A DNA stretch of 64,000 nucleotides, taken from assembly GCA_022709905.1 (NCBI GenBank), contig JAKLHY010000001.1, positions 283,812-347,811 of the forward strand, written 5' to 3'. The position numbers were made by a program, and so were the translations under genes. This stretch comes from Verrucomicrobiota bacterium. Its GTDB lineage: Bacteria; Verrucomicrobiota; Verrucomicrobiia; Limisphaerales; UBA1319. This document shows, one piece after another, positions 62,793-64,000 of this stretch. Position 1 is the stretch's first letter. Each line of letters starts with the position of its first letter. Below the pieces are notes generated by a model that made no database searches, was not told where the DNA came from, and saw only the letters and a list, made by a program, of their open reading frames with translations.

Positions 62793-62923
62793 CCCGAAAA
62801 CCGCAATTCAAAAAACTTAACCGCTAATGGACGCTAATAAAAACAGGCCAAATCCCCGAACCGCAGATCAAAGAATCTAACCGTGAATTGACGCCAATAA
62901 ACGCCAATATAAGCGGGCTAAAT
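62793..62923 (+). repeat. Diverged tandem pair of the AACCG-type interspersed repeat
   Basis: Two units of about 60-70 bases (62793-62853 and 62854-62923), each CCCGAAxxCCGCA...TCTTAACCG...ACGC(T/C)AATAAA...GGGCTAAAT-like, lie head to tail upstream of thiG. Shared core elements occur at 27341-27395 and 44705-44750. The rest of the gap to 63209 (62924-63209) has no strong gene, though one minus-strand frame stays open from about 63230 to 63095. Confidence 0.55.
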
Positions 62924-63209
62924 ACAAAGGCGCTGAAGTATTTGGATAATCGATGGAAGGTCTGAGATGCCGTGACAACCGGCGCTGTGGAATAAACCTC
63001 GCGCTCCAGTTTGGTCGGCGCGCGGAATTCATTCCGCAGAGCGGTTCAGCCAACAGATGACCTCCGGTTTTTGCGCCTACATTGGTGTTTAGACAGCTAC
63101 CACTGGCTTGCATTCACCAGGCGTTCGGCAAGGGAATTCAGATCGTCTGGGTCCGGATCCCCGCTGAATCCGCATCCGTTTACATCGTTTTGCGGTGTGC
63201 CCAGAGTGA

Positions 63210-63533
63210 TTAAGGCTTCATACACGGCTGGGGGGTTGGTTGCGGCGGGGGTTGTGGCGGTGTCGGTTTGCCGGCCTTGCCAACTTCGGCCCCGACAATC
63301 GTGACGACTTGATCCGCTTCAATCCAGGCTACCTCTGGATCGCTCTGCAGTTGTTTGAGTTGACCTGGAGGGACATATCCAGCGAAGCCCTTCCAGGTGT
63401 GTGTGTATAACAACTCAGGAGCAAGACCATGACGGCGTGCTACCCGAGCCTGATCAGCCCCTGATCTTAATACCTGACATTTTGGCGATAAATTTGGGAT
63501 GGATCTAGCGCCCAGACAGGGTTTTATCCGCAT
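63210..63533 (-). CDS. Orphan peptidase-inhibitor I9 (subtilisin propeptide-like) domain protein
   Basis: 107 residues. Residues about 24-83 follow the inhibitor I9 pattern: GADQARVARRHGLAPELLYT, HTWKGFAGYVPPGQLKQLQS, DPEVAWIEADQVV. In subtilases this domain chaperones and inhibits the protease. Here it ends in a proline-rich tail (KPTPPQPPPQPTP) with no peptidase domain downstream. It may be a free-standing inhibitor, or a remnant or frameshifted start of a larger protein. No signal peptide is evident. Confidence 0.65.
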   Translation of the reverse strand: MRIKPCLGARSIPNLSPKCQVLRSGADQARVARRHGLAPELLYTHTWKGFAGYVPPGQLKQLQSDPEVAWIEADQVVTIVGAEVGKAGKPTPPQPPPQPTPQPCMKP

Positions 63534-63630
63534 GATTGCGTGATATGGGCGCTTTTGGGTGGTCCCAATTTTACTTGGGCGGCTACCATAGTGATTCTAG
63601 GAAGGCTGCTCGGCTCGCCCCCCGAACCCC

Positions 63631-63972
63631 TCAAGGGAGTCCCAGCACCCTTTTGCTCAGTTGCTTGCGACGTTTTGGACCCGGCACCGATTCAAACAAC
63701 TCCTCCCGGCTCAGGCGTTGCATCTGACGCAGGATCTTCTGGACGTGGCGCCAATTGGCAATGGCTTGCTTGAGCCATTGATACTGCTCCTTGGACAAAG
63801 CCACACAAACGGTCTTGCCTTTGACTTTGCGGGTCCAGGGATAACAAGCGCCCCCGGCTCCCGGTCCCCGATCCTGCACATAGCCTTCACTGATCCAGCC
63901 CAGGTGGGCCAGTTGAGCGCACAGACGGGTGTATTCCTGTTGGCGGGCGGCGGCTGATTGGGGTCGTTGCAT
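63631..63972 (-). CDS. DUF6788-like transposon-associated protein
   Basis: 113 residues. The core YPWTRKVKGKTVCVALSKEQ followed by YQWLKQAIANWRHVQKILRQ matches the DUF6788 pattern, a small protein usually encoded next to transposases (often IS66- or ISNCY-like) and thought to aid transposition or its control. Its transposase partner, if any, would lie outside the window to the right. The first 40 residues are helical with EYTRLCAQLAHLG. Confidence 0.65.
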   Translation of the reverse strand: MQRPQSAAARQQEYTRLCAQLAHLGWISEGYVQDRGPGAGGACYPWTRKVKGKTVCVALSKEQYQWLKQAIANWRHVQKILRQMQRLSREELFESVPGPKRRKQLSKRVLGLP

Positions 63973-64000
63973 GCAGAAAAGTGTAGCAGGCGTGTCAATA

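Noticed and set aside
62743..62960. TPP riboswitch upstream of thiG
   Set aside because: The conserved CUGAGA and GAACCUGAUC-type elements are not present in the correct orientation; the region holds tandem interspersed repeats instead.

Overview
The window looks like chromosomal DNA from a Gram-negative heterotroph of the Verrucomicrobiota, most likely a Limisphaerales/Pedosphaera-type lineage. This is an inference. It rests on the pseudopilin with a C-terminal H-X9-DG motif, BatD/BatE genes, secreted phosphotriesterase- and CE15-like enzymes with verrucomicrobial-style N-termini, a transglutaminase-like/CBM9 protein, a PocR hybrid kinase, and many degenerate interspersed repeats. No rRNA, tRNA or CRISPR array was seen.

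1-30,500: a long exopolysaccharide locus, almost entirely on the minus strand. Read in the direction of transcription (high to low coordinates), it starts with a priming sugar-phosphate transferase behind a candidate promoter near 30,465. A WbpB/WbpD/WbpE-like set (oxidoreductase, hexapeptide acetyltransferase, DegT aminotransferase) follows and should make a 3-acetamido sugar nucleotide. Next come a FemAB-like transferase, a Wzc-like chain-length/ATPase protein, a six-hairpin-fold protein, two GT2 glycosyltransferases, a ChbG/YdjC-like deacetylase, an O-antigen-ligase-type protein and, beyond an IS66 element, a beta-helix protein. A more AT-rich block (about 3.8-9.5 kb) has an acquired look: a Wzx flippase, a GNAT protein, a TupA-like ATP-grasp protein and an asparagine-synthase-like protein. 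It contains two copies of a structured repeat of about 235 bp and lies between two remnants of one IS end. An epimerase, a second Gfo/Idh oxidoreductase, a DUF218-like protein and a polysaccharide deacetylase follow. The IS66 element (13.1-16.4 kb) carries a DruA-family (DUF4338) gene between tnpB and tnpC.

31,000-36,300: a minus-strand group of ROK-like, PIG-L deacetylase and transglutaminase-like/CBM9 genes, probably for amino-sugar or glycan handling, ending in a fragment of an FAD oxidoreductase. A DJ-1/PfpI gene faces it. 36,300-42,400: two large sensor kinases (REC-PAS-PAS-PocR-PAS-HK-REC and LytS-like 5TM-PAS-PAS-HisKA_2) and a lytic transglycosylase. 42,400-48,300: priA, a lipoprotein, a CE15-like esterase, an internally deleted kinase pseudogene, a stand-alone Lrp/AsnC effector domain and a frameshifted small exported protein.

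48,300-64,000: an SGNH-hydrolase/TPR protein, a Tat-exported aldo/keto reductase, a split GspE/PilB-type secretion ATPase pair, a phosphotriesterase-family protein, a pseudopilin abutted by a 211-bp MITE-like element, batD-batE, an overlapping thiG-hldA-gmhB operon, an orphan I9 propeptide domain and a DUF6788 transposon-associated gene. Interspersed repeats, hairpin pairs, IS remnants and decayed genes are unusually frequent between the intact genes.
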